Part shown: one piece after another, positions 1-9,451 of the stretch
Position numbering within the stretch: position 1 is the first letter of the stretch
Layout: each line of letters starts with the position of its first letter
From: Parapedobacter soli
GTDB lineage: Bacteria > Bacteroidota > Bacteroidia > Sphingobacteriales > Sphingobacteriaceae
Length of the DNA: 64,000 nt
Assembly (NCBI RefSeq): GCF_025460835.1
Contig: NZ_JAMXAY010000001.1
Span: 1 to 64,000, forward strand
Direction: 5' to 3'
Position numbers and translations under genes: made by a program
The notes under the pieces: generated by a model
Seen by the model: only the letters and a program-made list of their open reading frames with translations
What the model was told of the DNA's origin: nothing
Database searches by the model: none

Positions 1-13
1 ATTTATTTAATAA

Positions 14-454
14 TCAAAATGTTATAATTTATCAGCAGACCCTAAAATAATCCGCACGTTTGCCGATTATAGCACGGTGCCGGTCGATCTTGCCGTTTCG
101 CCCGATGGGAACACGATAGCCTATACCTTCAACAACCACATCTATACGCTGTTACTTGCGGAAGGCGCCGAGCACAAGCAGGTCACCGATTCCCGTTTCA
201 ATGAATGGGATACAGGGTGGAGCCCGGACGGGAAATACCTGGTATTGGGCTTCAGCGACCAAGCGGCCACCAACGATTGCAGCGAACTAAGAATCGTGCC
301 CGCCGATCCTTCGTCGCCGGTGCAATTAGTACCGGGTTACAATAACGAGCCCGTTGACGACCTGCAGCCTACGGCGGCAGGAGGAAAAGTAATACACGGG
401 TGCGCCATAGCGGGAATAAAGTGGTTCCCGGACGGATTTACAGATGGGCATTGA
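14..454 (+). pseudogene. Remnant of a PD40/TolB-like beta-propeller protein
   Basis: The reading frame is open from just after a TAA at 11-13 and has no ATG; the first usable start is a GTG at 77. The translation carries PD40-type blade motifs (VSPDGNTIAYT near the front, WSPDGKYLVLG in the middle, and a last WFPDG cut short by a stop). PD40 blades occur in TolB and in many secreted Bacteroidota proteins. About three blades remain where a whole propeller needs six or seven. There is no signal peptide, and the frame ends five residues after the last blade motif. I read it as a decayed or transferred fragment, not a working gene. The stretch from 455 to 639 holds nothing I can identify. Confidence 0.55.
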
Positions 455-639
455 TATGGCCAAGAAACCCTAACGCATATTGGGCTATGACACGATAAGC
501 AGTCAACCAATTATGCTACCTGAGCCGTTCGTTCGTCTGCATTTTCGCTAAATCTGCTTTCACAAAAAATTTGTAAGCAATGATGAGCAGCACCCTCCCT
601 AAGCCCGGTTCCGAAAACCATAAGTAAGTCTGTTGTTTG

Positions 640-1782
640 TCAGTCAAATTTCAACGTAAATTCATTGCGTGAGTCATTCTTCCATGCATTGGGCTGCGAG
701 GTAGGCGAAATAGCAAACAGCGGCGAGAACGTTTTCACCTTGACCGTTTGGCCATCGGGGAAGAATTCCAATAGCCGCAACCAACCATCACCGCCATTAC
801 CGTTACGATGTCCGCCGCCCATGCTCTGGGCGTCAAAGAGCATTTGATGAACCGTTCGACTGGCACTATTTTTATCAGCGCGGTAACCCTCGCCCGGTAC
901 GTGGCCGGCAAGCACCAATTCGATATTGGATGCGGGCTGTACCAGTGTTTTCCATATCTGCTCTCCGCTGTTGGCATTGGGGAGCTTCACTTTCGCCGAT
1001 TTCTGGATCTGGTTAGCTATGTTGTAAGGTTCCCAGTATATCCAAGAGGGCTCGCCAGAGATATAGTGATCTTTCGCGTTTAAATAGCTATGGGTGATTA
1101 GCACCACGCGGTGATCTTTGTATTGTTCCATCGCAACTACCCCCTTTGCCCAGGTAATCACTGTGTCTCTGGGAGCAAATTCGGTAGTTATAAACAAGTA
1201 GTCTCTACCATGCAGCCCCTTCATTTCGAGTGCTGAGTTCTCCAGTGTCGGCCGACCCTGTTCGTTGGTGCTGTTCTGTACGAGGAACTTCTGGATTAGA
1301 TGGTTCCTTTCGGCGGTAAAAAACTCAGCATACCTAGAGGTCCGGTTCCCGTGGCGGTCGATACTGTAGTCGTGGTTTCCAGACGCCGCTATGTAGGGCA
1401 GCTTTCCATCCAATATACCAAATGCCCGGGAGGCAGCTTCCCATTGCTGCTGCGTGGTTTGGTTACCATCGTAGTCGTTGGTGATCTTCTCGTTGTTTTG
1501 CACCAGATCGCCCACGCAAACCACAAGCTTGATGTTGAGTGTGTCGATGTTTTCGTCAATCCATCGCATCATGAGATCCAAAATGGGCTGGTTACGCCCC
1601 CATTTTACGTAATTCTGGATATCGGGTATCATCACCATCGACCAAGAGTCTCTGTGCTCCAGGGCAGGCTTCTGATATTCTTGCTGCGCTATGGCGACGC
1701 TTCCAGAAAATAGTACGAATACAACATAGCTAACTATCTTTTTCACACTTATACACTTATTATCATCAAAGCTAAACATCAT
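640..1782 (-). CDS. Secreted calcineurin-like metallophosphoesterase
   Basis: This is a predicted periplasmic phosphoesterase with a two-metal active site. Its metal-ligand motifs appear in order: PDIQ (Asp54), GDLVQNN (91-97), GNHDY (135-139), THS (His231) and AGHVPGEG (GH at 293-294). This is the D-x-H/GD/GNHD/H/GH pattern of the calcineurin-like fold, with Q in place of the usual H in the first motif. A hydrophobic signal peptide ends near AIAQ (residue 33). The ATG at 1782 overlaps the upstream GDPD stop by 4 nt, suggesting translational coupling. A GTG at 1746 would place the signal peptide exactly at the N terminus and is an equally good start. It is the last gene of a SusC-SusD-GDPD-phosphoesterase unit, which suggests release of phosphate from a phosphodiester or phosphomonoester product. 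The exact substrate cannot be read from the sequence. Confidence 0.85.
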   Translation of the reverse strand: MMFSFDDNKCISVKKIVSYVVFVLFSGSVAIAQQEYQKPALEHRDSWSMVMIPDIQNYVKWGRNQPILDLMMRWIDENIDTLNIKLVVCVGDLVQNNEKITNDYDGNQTTQQQWEAASRAFGILDGKLPYIAASGNHDYSIDRHGNRTSRYAEFFTAERNHLIQKFLVQNSTNEQGRPTLENSALEMKGLHGRDYLFITTEFAPRDTVITWAKGVVAMEQYKDHRVVLITHSYLNAKDHYISGEPSWIYWEPYNIANQIQKSAKVKLPNANSGEQIWKTLVQPASNIELVLAGHVPGEGYRADKNSASRTVHQMLFDAQSMGGGHRNGNGGDGWLRLLEFFPDGQTVKVKTFSPLFAISPTSQPNAWKNDSRNEFTLKFD

Positions 1783-2717
1783 TTTGATACCACGCCCGTT
1801 TCGTCAGATGTCGGTTTGGCCGCTTTGACTTTCACGCCTGACAACATCCTACCTAACTCGACGGGATAATCGGATTCAAGAACCGAGATTCCGGATGCAA
1901 TCACCTTTTTATAGGCCTCTTCCCGCTCCTCAAGAGTTTCCAGTCTGTCATACGTGGGTGCGGCAGATATAAGACTCCGAATGCCGTACTCACGCATAAT
2001 CGCAGACATCTCATCTGTCTTTTCTGATATTTCAACGCCTATACAAGCGAGAATCTGTCTTTTCGGGATACCTAGCGCTAAATATGCGTCAAACGCTTCC
2101 GGTGCTCTATAAGAGACACCAAACATCCGCCTCGGTTCATCGTTAAAATAAAAAGCTGCATCTTCCGGCGAACGCACCAAGCTGAGTACGTAATTGTTGG
2201 CATCATGTTCCCGTATTAAATCCGCGATCATCGGCAAGGGTACGTCCTTTTTATCAAGCATTAATACGGTTTTGCCTCTAGCCCATTCCAGCACCTCCGA
2301 CAAGGTTGGTATTTTGTGTTCCGTAACTTCCCCCTGCTTATTTTTCAAATTCAATTGCTGCAATTCCGCCCAAGTATAATCGATAACGTTACCGGTGCCA
2401 TTGGTCGTCCGATCCAATGTGGCATCATGCATTAGGATGACCACGCTATCTTTTGTCAACCTCGGATCTATCTCAAATACGGCCGGCATGTGTTCCAATA
2501 CATATTCGAATGCCGCAATGGAGTTTTCTGGTAAACCGTTTTCCTGGGTTCCTCTATGCCCCTGCAGGATCGGAGGCGCATCCTCCCGGTAGCTGTAGAA
2601 ATCATACAAGGCCTCCGTATCAGCAAACGAGAGGTAGTTTTTCCCAGTGTCCTCCGTAGTAGTCGCACAGGAGAGAAAGTAAAACGATATGCAAAGCGTC
2701 AATCCGGAATATTTCAT
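1779..2717 (-). CDS. Glycerophosphodiester phosphodiesterase family lipoprotein
   Basis: This GDPD-family enzyme hydrolyses a phosphodiester to an alcohol and a phosphomonoester, classically glycerophosphodiester to glycerol-3-phosphate. Visible family features are GHRG (53-56), the acidic pair E82-x-D84 in FEID, and MHD (96-98) followed by LDRTTNGTG. The N terminus has a lipobox ending at Cys17 (YFLSC), so the protein should be lipid-anchored in the periplasm or at the outer membrane. Length (312 aa) is usual for the family. It lies downstream of susD and overlaps the next phosphoesterase gene by 4 nt. A second, non-lipoprotein GDPD is encoded at about 22 kb in the same region, which points to a phosphodiester as the substrate of the whole region. 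Confidence 0.88.
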   Translation of the reverse strand: MKYSGLTLCISFYFLSCATTTEDTGKNYLSFADTEALYDFYSYREDAPPILQGHRGTQENGLPENSIAAFEYVLEHMPAVFEIDPRLTKDSVVILMHDATLDRTTNGTGNVIDYTWAELQQLNLKNKQGEVTEHKIPTLSEVLEWARGKTVLMLDKKDVPLPMIADLIREHDANNYVLSLVRSPEDAAFYFNDEPRRMFGVSYRAPEAFDAYLALGIPKRQILACIGVEISEKTDEMSAIMREYGIRSLISAAPTYDRLETLEEREEAYKKVIASGISVLESDYPVELGRMLSGVKVKAAKPTSDETGVVSK

Positions 2718-2764
2718 ATCGAAGTTTATTAAGGTAAATAATTAATGTTTACTAATATGTTTAA

Positions 2765-2855
2765 ACTGCTCTTTGATATCGCTGATGGCTTTCTTTGACA
2801 CGTAAGTTTTGCCGGATAAAAGCAACTATCGATATCAATGACATCAAAGAGCAGT
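2765..2855. repeat. 13-bp inverted repeat bounding a 91-bp structured spacer
   Basis: ACTGCTCTTTGAT at 2765-2777 is perfectly inverted at 2843-2855, with 65 bp between the arms. An overlapping secondary pairing exists: TTGATATCG from 2773 with CGATATCAA at 2830-2838. The element fills most of the gap between the susD stop and the GDPD start. It could be an RNA structure that terminates or stabilises the susCD mRNA, or a tiny MITE-like insertion. No flanking target duplication was found by eye. Confidence 0.6.
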
Positions 2856-2862
2856 CGAGTGG

Positions 2863-4653
2863 TTACCAATTCGGGTTCTGTTCCAGATTGGGGTTGACCA
2901 AGATATCGGCATCTGGGATTGGCCACAAATAATCGCGATCAGCGGGAAACTGGCGATTATTCGCTACAACAATATAACCAGCATCGGCCATATAAGCAAG
3001 GTCAGCCATACCATTTTCATCAATTTCAGGGATACCTCCGATGGGATAATTTCCTTCTTTCCAATTCTGTATCAGCTTTCGGAAATCGCTTGAAACGGCA
3101 TTTTCATCACCATTCCATGCAGTAGATCCCGACCATGTGCGATGCAGAAAGTATATGGGACGATTCAAATACTTTTCGGCCACCCGCCACCGGATTAAAT
3201 CATCGAAACGATGGCCCTCGAAGGCAAGCTCTATATAACGTTCGGTCCGGAGTACCGTACGCATAGCAGCTTGAGTACCAAGCACGACTCTCGGATAGGT
3301 AAGCCCTGTCCCTGCGTAAGCCCGCTCACGAACTTTATTTATTGTTGCGTCCAATACTTCCTGCGTACACTGGTCTAATTCAATCATTGCTTCAGCATAC
3401 ATCAATAGCACATCGCCATAACGTAACATGGGATATGTTGTCGGCGCCCCTGCAAACCCATTTTCCATCCACGTGTGGTCAACAAACTTTTTGAAAGTAA
3501 GGCCGTTATAAGTGGAGTGTTCACTACGTGCTTTCGAATCCTGGTTACTGACCAATGCACCATCGGATGCACGGTGCACTGTCAGGCGTAATGGAGATGG
3601 TGAGTACTCAAAACCGAGCCACTCATAGTCCTCCCATTTATATGTCCCGTCAAGCACACTTTTGGTATATGCTGTGGCAAAGGGAACAACAGTCATAGCT
3701 AGACGGGGGTCACGGTTTTCGAAAAAGTCCTTTGGATTATAAAGTGGCGATTCGTCGATAGGTAAACCATCTATACAGGTATAGGCACATACTAGTTCGT
3801 AAGAGGGTGACTTCGCTTGGAACCCACCTGCAGTACGGTTGACATAGTTTTGTGGTTCATCAGCAGCCCAATAATATTGTCTCAGCGTAACGTCACCTCG
3901 AAAGAAGAAGATCCATTCATCCGACCAAGAAGCTGTAAATAAATCTTGATAATTGTCGTGCAACCGATAGACACCCAAATCCATACAAGCTTTTGCCGCC
4001 TGTGCAGCGACCTGATAATCGCCATTGTAAAGCGCTATACGCGCCTTGAATGCAAGGGCTGCACCTTTAGTTGCACGCTGTATACCTGAGTAACTATTCG
4101 GCAGACGCTTTGCTGCTTCCTCAAGACATTCGTAACTATACGCTAAAACATCCGATTTGGGAGAGCGCTCAGCCGTATAAGCTTCATTAAGTGTCATGCC
4201 GACTTTGTCAAGAATCACATCGCCCCAACGAAATGCTAAAAACCCATAGGCGTAACCTAAATAAAAATAGGCCTCCCCCTCGTATCGTGTAATATCGGCG
4301 TCCGATATCCCCATGGCCCGGGCCTTATCCATATTATTAAGAAGCCGTAAGGCACGTGCAATACCTTTATAATAATTTTCCCAAATTGTCGATATTGTCC
4401 CGTTCGTAGCCGTTAATGCACCGGTAAAAAAAGGTACTGTGTTAGTCCGGTTTGTTATATCGTCCCCGGCGATCCGATGCATAATGGGAAAGAAATCAGT
4501 ACGATAAAAGTCGTTCAGCGACATTTCTATTTCCTGTTGTGAGGCGTACCACGTTTCGCTTGAACCTTCCGATAACGGGTTCAAATCAAGGTCGACACAC
4601 GACGAAATCATAAACGCGGATATGAGGCAGGTAATGAATAATATCTTTTTCAT
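2863..4653 (-). CDS. SusD/RagB-family surface nutrient-binding lipoprotein
   Basis: SusD proteins form the lid on SusC outer-membrane transporters and bind the oligomeric nutrient at the cell surface. I chose the start MKKILF, which begins a lipoprotein signal with lipobox ISSC; an upstream ATG at 4680 would overlap susC and precede the signal peptide. At 596 aa it is within the family range. Family landmarks include the N-terminal helical repeats (YLGYAYGFLAFRWGDVILD), the phrase YGDVLLMYAEAMIELDQ, and the C-terminal RYIELAFEGHRFDDLIRW and DYLWPIPDADI motifs. It follows susC by 13 bp and precedes GDPD and phosphoesterase genes. The ligand is therefore probably a phosphodiester-containing compound, though that is inferred from context only. 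Confidence 0.95.
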   Translation of the reverse strand: MKKILFITCLISAFMISSCVDLDLNPLSEGSSETWYASQQEIEMSLNDFYRTDFFPIMHRIAGDDITNRTNTVPFFTGALTATNGTISTIWENYYKGIARALRLLNNMDKARAMGISDADITRYEGEAYFYLGYAYGFLAFRWGDVILDKVGMTLNEAYTAERSPKSDVLAYSYECLEEAAKRLPNSYSGIQRATKGAALAFKARIALYNGDYQVAAQAAKACMDLGVYRLHDNYQDLFTASWSDEWIFFFRGDVTLRQYYWAADEPQNYVNRTAGGFQAKSPSYELVCAYTCIDGLPIDESPLYNPKDFFENRDPRLAMTVVPFATAYTKSVLDGTYKWEDYEWLGFEYSPSPLRLTVHRASDGALVSNQDSKARSEHSTYNGLTFKKFVDHTWMENGFAGAPTTYPMLRYGDVLLMYAEAMIELDQCTQEVLDATINKVRERAYAGTGLTYPRVVLGTQAAMRTVLRTERYIELAFEGHRFDDLIRWRVAEKYLNRPIYFLHRTWSGSTAWNGDENAVSSDFRKLIQNWKEGNYPIGGIPEIDENGMADLAYMADAGYIVVANNRQFPADRDYLWPIPDADILVNPNLEQNPNW

Positions 4654-4666
4654 TTGATTGCTTTTC

Positions 4667-7600
4667 TTAGAATTTAACATTAAGGCCTAAAATGAAAGAT
4701 GTGGATATGAATTCAGATGTAGGCCCCACTTCAGGATCCCATCCTCTGGGATAATTGCTGACAGCAGGCAAGTCATTCATGCTGAGAAAGAGGCGCAGAT
4801 TATTGACTCGTACTTTATTCATCAATTCAGAAGGTAACGTATAGCCCAAAGTAATGTTTTTTACACGGAAATACCCACCATTGAAAAGCCAATAGTCCGA
4901 ACCCACATAGGTATTTGCTGTATTATTATAGGTTAGGCGTGGATACTTGGCCTTGAGGTTCTCTTCCTCAGAATTGTGTTGGCTCCAATAATTGCCTAAT
5001 ATAAGTGAGGGAACTGCTCCCCACTGCTCTTTCAAGGGCTGTATCCAAGACGAGTTAAACAACACCTTTTGTTGTCCTATACCTTGGAATGAAAGGTTGA
5101 AATCAAAGGCTTTCCAACCGAGCGAGATATTACCTCCGTAAAGGTATTCCGGCAACGAGTTACCCAACCGCACTTTGTCGTTGGAATTGATCGTTCCGTT
5201 CCCGTCGACATCGACATATTTAATATCTCCTGCTTTATCATTTGCTGAAAGAGTAGGGTATTTATTTCCAGCGGCATCGTTAAGGTCGGCACTCGTTTGA
5301 AATAAGCCCGCGCTCCGATACATAAACCATTCGTTGTAAAAAGACCCTTCCTCTATGATATAATTACCATTGATAGTACGTCTGTCACCCAAATAGCCCA
5401 TTCTCGAACGGTAATCGGATAAATTTGCAGAAATGCTGTACCAAAAATCACCTATATTGTCAGACCAACCTAGTTCCAAATCCCAGCCCTTCGTGTGCAT
5501 ATCCCCAGCATTTTGAGAAGGTGCCGAAAACCCCGCATACGATGGAAAGCCTAGGGTAAGCAACATATTAGCAGTCTTTTTGTAATAATAATCACCCGTA
5601 ACTCTCAGGCGTCTATTGAGAAAGGACAGGTCAAGGCCTGCACCATATGTAGTGCTCGTCTCCCAAGTAATATTCTCAAATGCATAATGAGTTTGGGCGG
5701 CTCTTTGCGTCGCTGTTACGGTTTGTGTCGATTTATCATACATGTAACTATTGCCGAATACCATGGCCGCCTGATAAGGAAATTCCGAACCGATACGTTC
5801 GTTACCAAGCTGGCCAATAGAACCGCGTATCTTTAAGAAATCCACAACATTATTTTTAAACCAAGATTCTTCCGATACTACCCATCCGGCGGATCCGGAA
5901 TAGAACGTCCCCCACCGGTACTTTTTCGCGAAGCGGGAGGAACCGTCAGAGCGGATATTACCCTGAAGCATGTATTTATTTTTATAAGAATAAATTATAC
6001 GGGAAAATACAGATTCATACGCGTTGTGTCCCGCGGCACTCGAGTTATATTGATAATCTTCAGGGCCAATGTTGAGATAGGGATAAGTATCAAGCAGATA
6101 GTTATTACGTGAGGCTCCCAGATCTTCCCACTTGTATGCGTATCCTTCGTAACCTGCCATTGCATTGAATGAATGGTCACCCCATTTATTTTGATAATTG
6201 CCATAAAGCTGGTACGTAGTACTACTGGTATTATCACGTGCCTCTGAGAGACTGGTCGCCTTATTATGTTCGGCATACGTAGTTGTCCCATTTTCATAAA
6301 AAACCGGAACGGCTCGAACAAAGTTTTTACGTTGAGAATAGGAGAATCTTGGTGCGAAAATAGCGGTCAATTTAAGACCTTTCAGCGGGGCGACATTGAG
6401 CTGTGCTTTCCCCCCAAGTCTATAGGAATGATCATTATGTTGCCCTCCTTCGTTTAGGCCTGCGAGGTGGTTAGACCCATCTTTAACATCAGCATACCGT
6501 CCATCTTCCCAAAAAGCATTGTAATAAGGCGAAATTTGATAAGCCCTGTACATGACATTCAATCCGGTAACTGCTGGGTTTATCGTTTCGGATTTAGAGA
6601 AATCAACATCTATATTAGCATCAAGCCAATCATTTATCTTATAGTCGTTGTTCAAACGACCTGAAAAACGTTCGTATGATCGCTTTGCGTAATAACCGTC
6701 GCCATCTTGGTAAGTAAAATTAAATTTACTTAGCAGTTTCTCCGTACCTCCGGTTACGCCTATTGAATGCTGTTGATGCGCCGTTGATTTCTTCAGCATC
6801 AAATCAACCCAGTCGGTATTGGGGTAGTGCCAGGGGTCTGCGGCATTGTTATCTAGCCAGGAATCGATGGTTTCTAACGAATAGACCGAATAGGGATCTG
6901 AAGAACCCGAGTCATTCCACCTTATTTCGTTGGTTACATTCATCCAGTCGATGACGTTGCCATTCGTAGGCTTTGCCGTAGGCCTGTCAAACGCGTACTC
7001 TGTGTTGTAGTCGAGCGAAAACTGTTGGCCCTTAGCCCGCTTAGTAGTAATCAAGATGACACCTGCCGCGGCGCGCGATCCGTAAATCGATGCTGACGCC
7101 GCATCCTTCAACACGGTCATGGTTTCCACATCGGCGGCAATCACGTCGTTGAGCGATGAAGGAACCCCATCTACAATTACCAACGGATCATTATTTGAAA
7201 GTGTCGTGATACCGCGTATACGTACGGTAGCTGCAGCGCCCGGACCGCCTGCTGAACGTGTTACTTGCACGCCGGCTATTTGACCCTGCATAGCAGTAGA
7301 CAGTTGTTGTACCGAGCGGCTGGCTAAATCGGCTCCCTGTACACTCGAGATTGAGCCGGTAAGGTCGCCCTTGGCCACGGTTCCATAACCTACCACCACA
7401 ACTTCTTCTAAATCACTGATTACTTCCGTTAATGAAACATTGATTATCGAGCGGCCGTCAATACTTGTTTCAAACGTTTCGAAACCCACAGCAGAAAAAG
7501 CAATGCTTTGACCTTTGTCTGTGATTTGGATCCGATACCCACCCCGATCATCGGTTACCGCCACGCGATTAGTCCCCACAATTCGTACCGTTACACCCGC

Positions 7601-8065
7601 CAGTGGAGCCCCATTTGCATCGGTAACGGTACCCGAAAGTACCTGCTCTTGTATGTCCCTCATGTTTGCGGGCTGTTCAAATATGTATTCATTGGTTTCT
7701 TTCTGCTGGAGTGCTATTGTTTTCCCTTTGATATGGTACGTCAATTGCTGTGGCCCCAATAGTTGGTCCAGCACATGCTCCAACGGTTGGTTATCTACAT
7801 CAATCGATACCAACATCGTCGGTTTGACAAACCGATCGTTATACATGATTCGATAGCCAGTTTGCTTTTTGAGTGTGCTCAAAACATTTGCTAGTGGCTG
7901 CTTATCGACCTTCAAAGTGACAGTTTGTGATAGCGAAGCCGCACTCAGATGCAGACACGCCAAAAGCAACAAAAAAGACGTTAATTTCATAATACGCCAT
8001 GCTTGATTGTACATTTCCGCGGGCAGCAAGGACGCAACCCGTTCGAAAAATCCATAATTTATCAT
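4667..8065 (-). CDS. SusC/RagA TonB-dependent transporter with STN signalling domain
   Basis: This is an outer-membrane beta-barrel importer energised by TonB, paired with the SusD that follows. Order of domains: signal peptide (MKLTSFLLLL, beginning at residue 26), STN domain (about 45-115), carboxypeptidase-D-like regulatory domain (about 145-215, VSGTVTDANGAPLAGVTV), TonB-box region EEVVVVGYGT, plug (to about residue 345) and a long barrel. The STN domain marks transporters that signal through a FecR anti-sigma to an ECF sigma factor, and both are encoded immediately upstream. The ATG at 8065 is kept because long N-terminal leaders are common in this class; ATGs at 8014 and 7990 are alternatives. 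Base composition looks lower in G+C than the glucan locus at 31-42 kb. Confidence 0.95.
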   Translation of the reverse strand: MINYGFFERVASLLPAEMYNQAWRIMKLTSFLLLLACLHLSAASLSQTVTLKVDKQPLANVLSTLKKQTGYRIMYNDRFVKPTMLVSIDVDNQPLEHVLDQLLGPQQLTYHIKGKTIALQQKETNEYIFEQPANMRDIQEQVLSGTVTDANGAPLAGVTVRIVGTNRVAVTDDRGGYRIQITDKGQSIAFSAVGFETFETSIDGRSIINVSLTEVISDLEEVVVVGYGTVAKGDLTGSISSVQGADLASRSVQQLSTAMQGQIAGVQVTRSAGGPGAAATVRIRGITTLSNNDPLVIVDGVPSSLNDVIAADVETMTVLKDAASASIYGSRAAAGVILITTKRAKGQQFSLDYNTEYAFDRPTAKPTNGNVIDWMNVTNEIRWNDSGSSDPYSVYSLETIDSWLDNNAADPWHYPNTDWVDLMLKKSTAHQQHSIGVTGGTEKLLSKFNFTYQDGDGYYAKRSYERFSGRLNNDYKINDWLDANIDVDFSKSETINPAVTGLNVMYRAYQISPYYNAFWEDGRYADVKDGSNHLAGLNEGGQHNDHSYRLGGKAQLNVAPLKGLKLTAIFAPRFSYSQRKNFVRAVPVFYENGTTTYAEHNKATSLSEARDNTSSTTYQLYGNYQNKWGDHSFNAMAGYEGYAYKWEDLGASRNNYLLDTYPYLNIGPEDYQYNSSAAGHNAYESVFSRIIYSYKNKYMLQGNIRSDGSSRFAKKYRWGTFYSGSAGWVVSEESWFKNNVVDFLKIRGSIGQLGNERIGSEFPYQAAMVFGNSYMYDKSTQTVTATQRAAQTHYAFENITWETSTTYGAGLDLSFLNRRLRVTGDYYYKKTANMLLTLGFPSYAGFSAPSQNAGDMHTKGWDLELGWSDNIGDFWYSISANLSDYRSRMGYLGDRRTINGNYIIEEGSFYNEWFMYRSAGLFQTSADLNDAAGNKYPTLSANDKAGDIKYVDVDGNGTINSNDKVRLGNSLPEYLYGGNISLGWKAFDFNLSFQGIGQQKVLFNSSWIQPLKEQWGAVPSLILGNYWSQHNSEEENLKAKYPRLTYNNTANTYVGSDYWLFNGGYFRVKNITLGYTLPSELMNKVRVNNLRLFLSMNDLPAVSNYPRGWDPEVGPTSEFISTSFILGLNVKF

Positions 8066-8241
8066 TACGTTTGTATGTTTTTGGATAATGTGAAATAATT
8101 GGTTTATAAGACCCGTTTTACGAATTTAATTTGTCCAAACATGTAGGGGAGTGTTGGCAGCACTTCCCTTTGTTTTTACGGACAAGCGAATGGTACTATA
8201 CTTTTTTCATACACATCTTAATTAAATAGTTATTTACTAAA

Positions 8242-8273
8242 CAAAACTACCTCTTATCTCTCTTAATGGACAA
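8242..8273 (-). promoter_or_regulatory. Candidate promoter of the susC-susD-GDPD unit
   Basis: On the minus strand, TAGTTTTG (8249-8242) matches the Bacteroidota -7 consensus TAnnTTTG, with a TTG 21 bp upstream at 8273-8271, overlapping the fecR stop region. The 197-bp fecR-susC gap also contains a possible 8-bp stem-loop (8146-8168) in the leader. The FecI-type sigma encoded upstream may instead use a different promoter here that I cannot recognise. Confidence 0.35.
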
Positions 8274-9444
8274 TTAGTTGATTACCCATTGCAATCTGTA
8301 CCCGCACAGCAGAAACGTTCAATAACTCCAGCGCAGCGTTTAATGTCAACTCGCGACCCATTTCGCCAGAAAACGTATCTTGCGGGATGTCTCCCTTATA
8401 AACAATTTGTACATCATACCAACGTGCCAATTGGCGCATAACATCTTTGAACGCCGTGCGTCGAAAACAGAAATATCCATCTTTCCATGCGACATAAGGT
8501 TGGACATCTACTTCCATGATTTCTGTATTGGTTGGACGAACAACGCTCTGTTGATTTGGTACAAGGGAACTGACCTTTCCAGACGCGGTATTCTGCACCT
8601 GGACCTGACCTTTAACAAGGGTAGTCTTTATCACCTCCTCGTCTGCATAAGCGGAAATATTGAATTCCGTTCCCAGCACCGTCAATTCCTGCCCCTCTGC
8701 AATTAACTTGAATGGTTGATTGGCTCGTTTAGCAACCGAAAAATACGCCTCTCCGGTAATTTCTACCACCCGTTCTTTTCCCTCGAATACCGACGGATAC
8801 TTTAACGTTGAGGCAGCATTAAGCCAAACCCGTGTCCCGTCTGATAACGTAACCTGGTAGGTACCACCCTTTGGTGTGGTAAGTTCCAGCCACATTGGAC
8901 CTTCTTTTCTATCAACAACGACGAGTGGGGTCCTGTCACTATATGTGATTTCATCACTTCCAATAACAACACCGTCCCGACCTTCATCCAGATCGATCAT
9001 ACGCCCATCAGTCAAGGTAAGTGTAGCACGATTCCCTCCCGGTTGGATATCTTGTATGATTACGGTTTCGATTTGTTGACTATCAGTCTGACCCTGATTA
9101 ACAAACCATATACTTGCTGAAGTAACCAGAAGAACCGCGGCTGCATAAGACATCCAACGGAACATACCTCTCTTCCGACTATCTCTGTTTACATGAACCG
9201 GTTTAATCGATTCCATGATGGTGTCTTCAATCCGCTGCAGCCGCCCCGATACTTCCTCATCATACATTGTACGATAATCCAGATAGCCAGTAAAAAAACT
9301 CTCTTCATCCGAAATACACTCTAGCAACGCCTTGTTGGCTGGATGCTGTTTAGACCAGCCGTTCAAAAGCTTGCGCTCCGCTTCTGTCAAATTACCAGCG
9401 ACGTGTTTACGCAATAGGAGTAGGATGTCGTCAAGTTGTTCCAT
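8263..9444 (-). CDS. FecR-family anti-sigma factor
   Basis: This inner-membrane protein transmits the transporter signal to the ECF sigma factor. A cytoplasmic N-terminal region (1-95) precedes one membrane span at about 97-115 (MSYAAAVLLVTSASIWFV). The periplasmic FecR domain follows (LTLTDGRMIDLDEG; YQVTLSDGTRVWLNAASTL; GEAYFSV; TVLGTEFNISAY), with a DUF4974-like C-terminal end (FRRTAFKDVMRQLARWYDVQIVYKGD). Length of 393 aa is typical. It lies 7 bp after the sigma gene and upstream of an STN-bearing susC, the classic FecI-FecR-SusC order. By analogy it holds the sigma factor until the STN domain reports bound substrate. Confidence 0.95.
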   Translation of the reverse strand: MEQLDDILLLLRKHVAGNLTEAERKLLNGWSKQHPANKALLECISDEESFFTGYLDYRTMYDEEVSGRLQRIEDTIMESIKPVHVNRDSRKRGMFRWMSYAAAVLLVTSASIWFVNQGQTDSQQIETVIIQDIQPGGNRATLTLTDGRMIDLDEGRDGVVIGSDEITYSDRTPLVVVDRKEGPMWLELTTPKGGTYQVTLSDGTRVWLNAASTLKYPSVFEGKERVVEITGEAYFSVAKRANQPFKLIAEGQELTVLGTEFNISAYADEEVIKTTLVKGQVQVQNTASGKVSSLVPNQQSVVRPTNTEIMEVDVQPYVAWKDGYFCFRRTAFKDVMRQLARWYDVQIVYKGDIPQDTFSGEMGRELTLNAALELLNVSAVRVQIAMGNQLIVH

Positions 9445-9451
9445 TTACTTA

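Noticed and set aside
8146-8168. GC-rich stem-loop between fecR and susC as an intrinsic terminator
   Set aside because: No T-run follows it on the minus strand; at most it is a leader structure, so it is only mentioned with the promoter.
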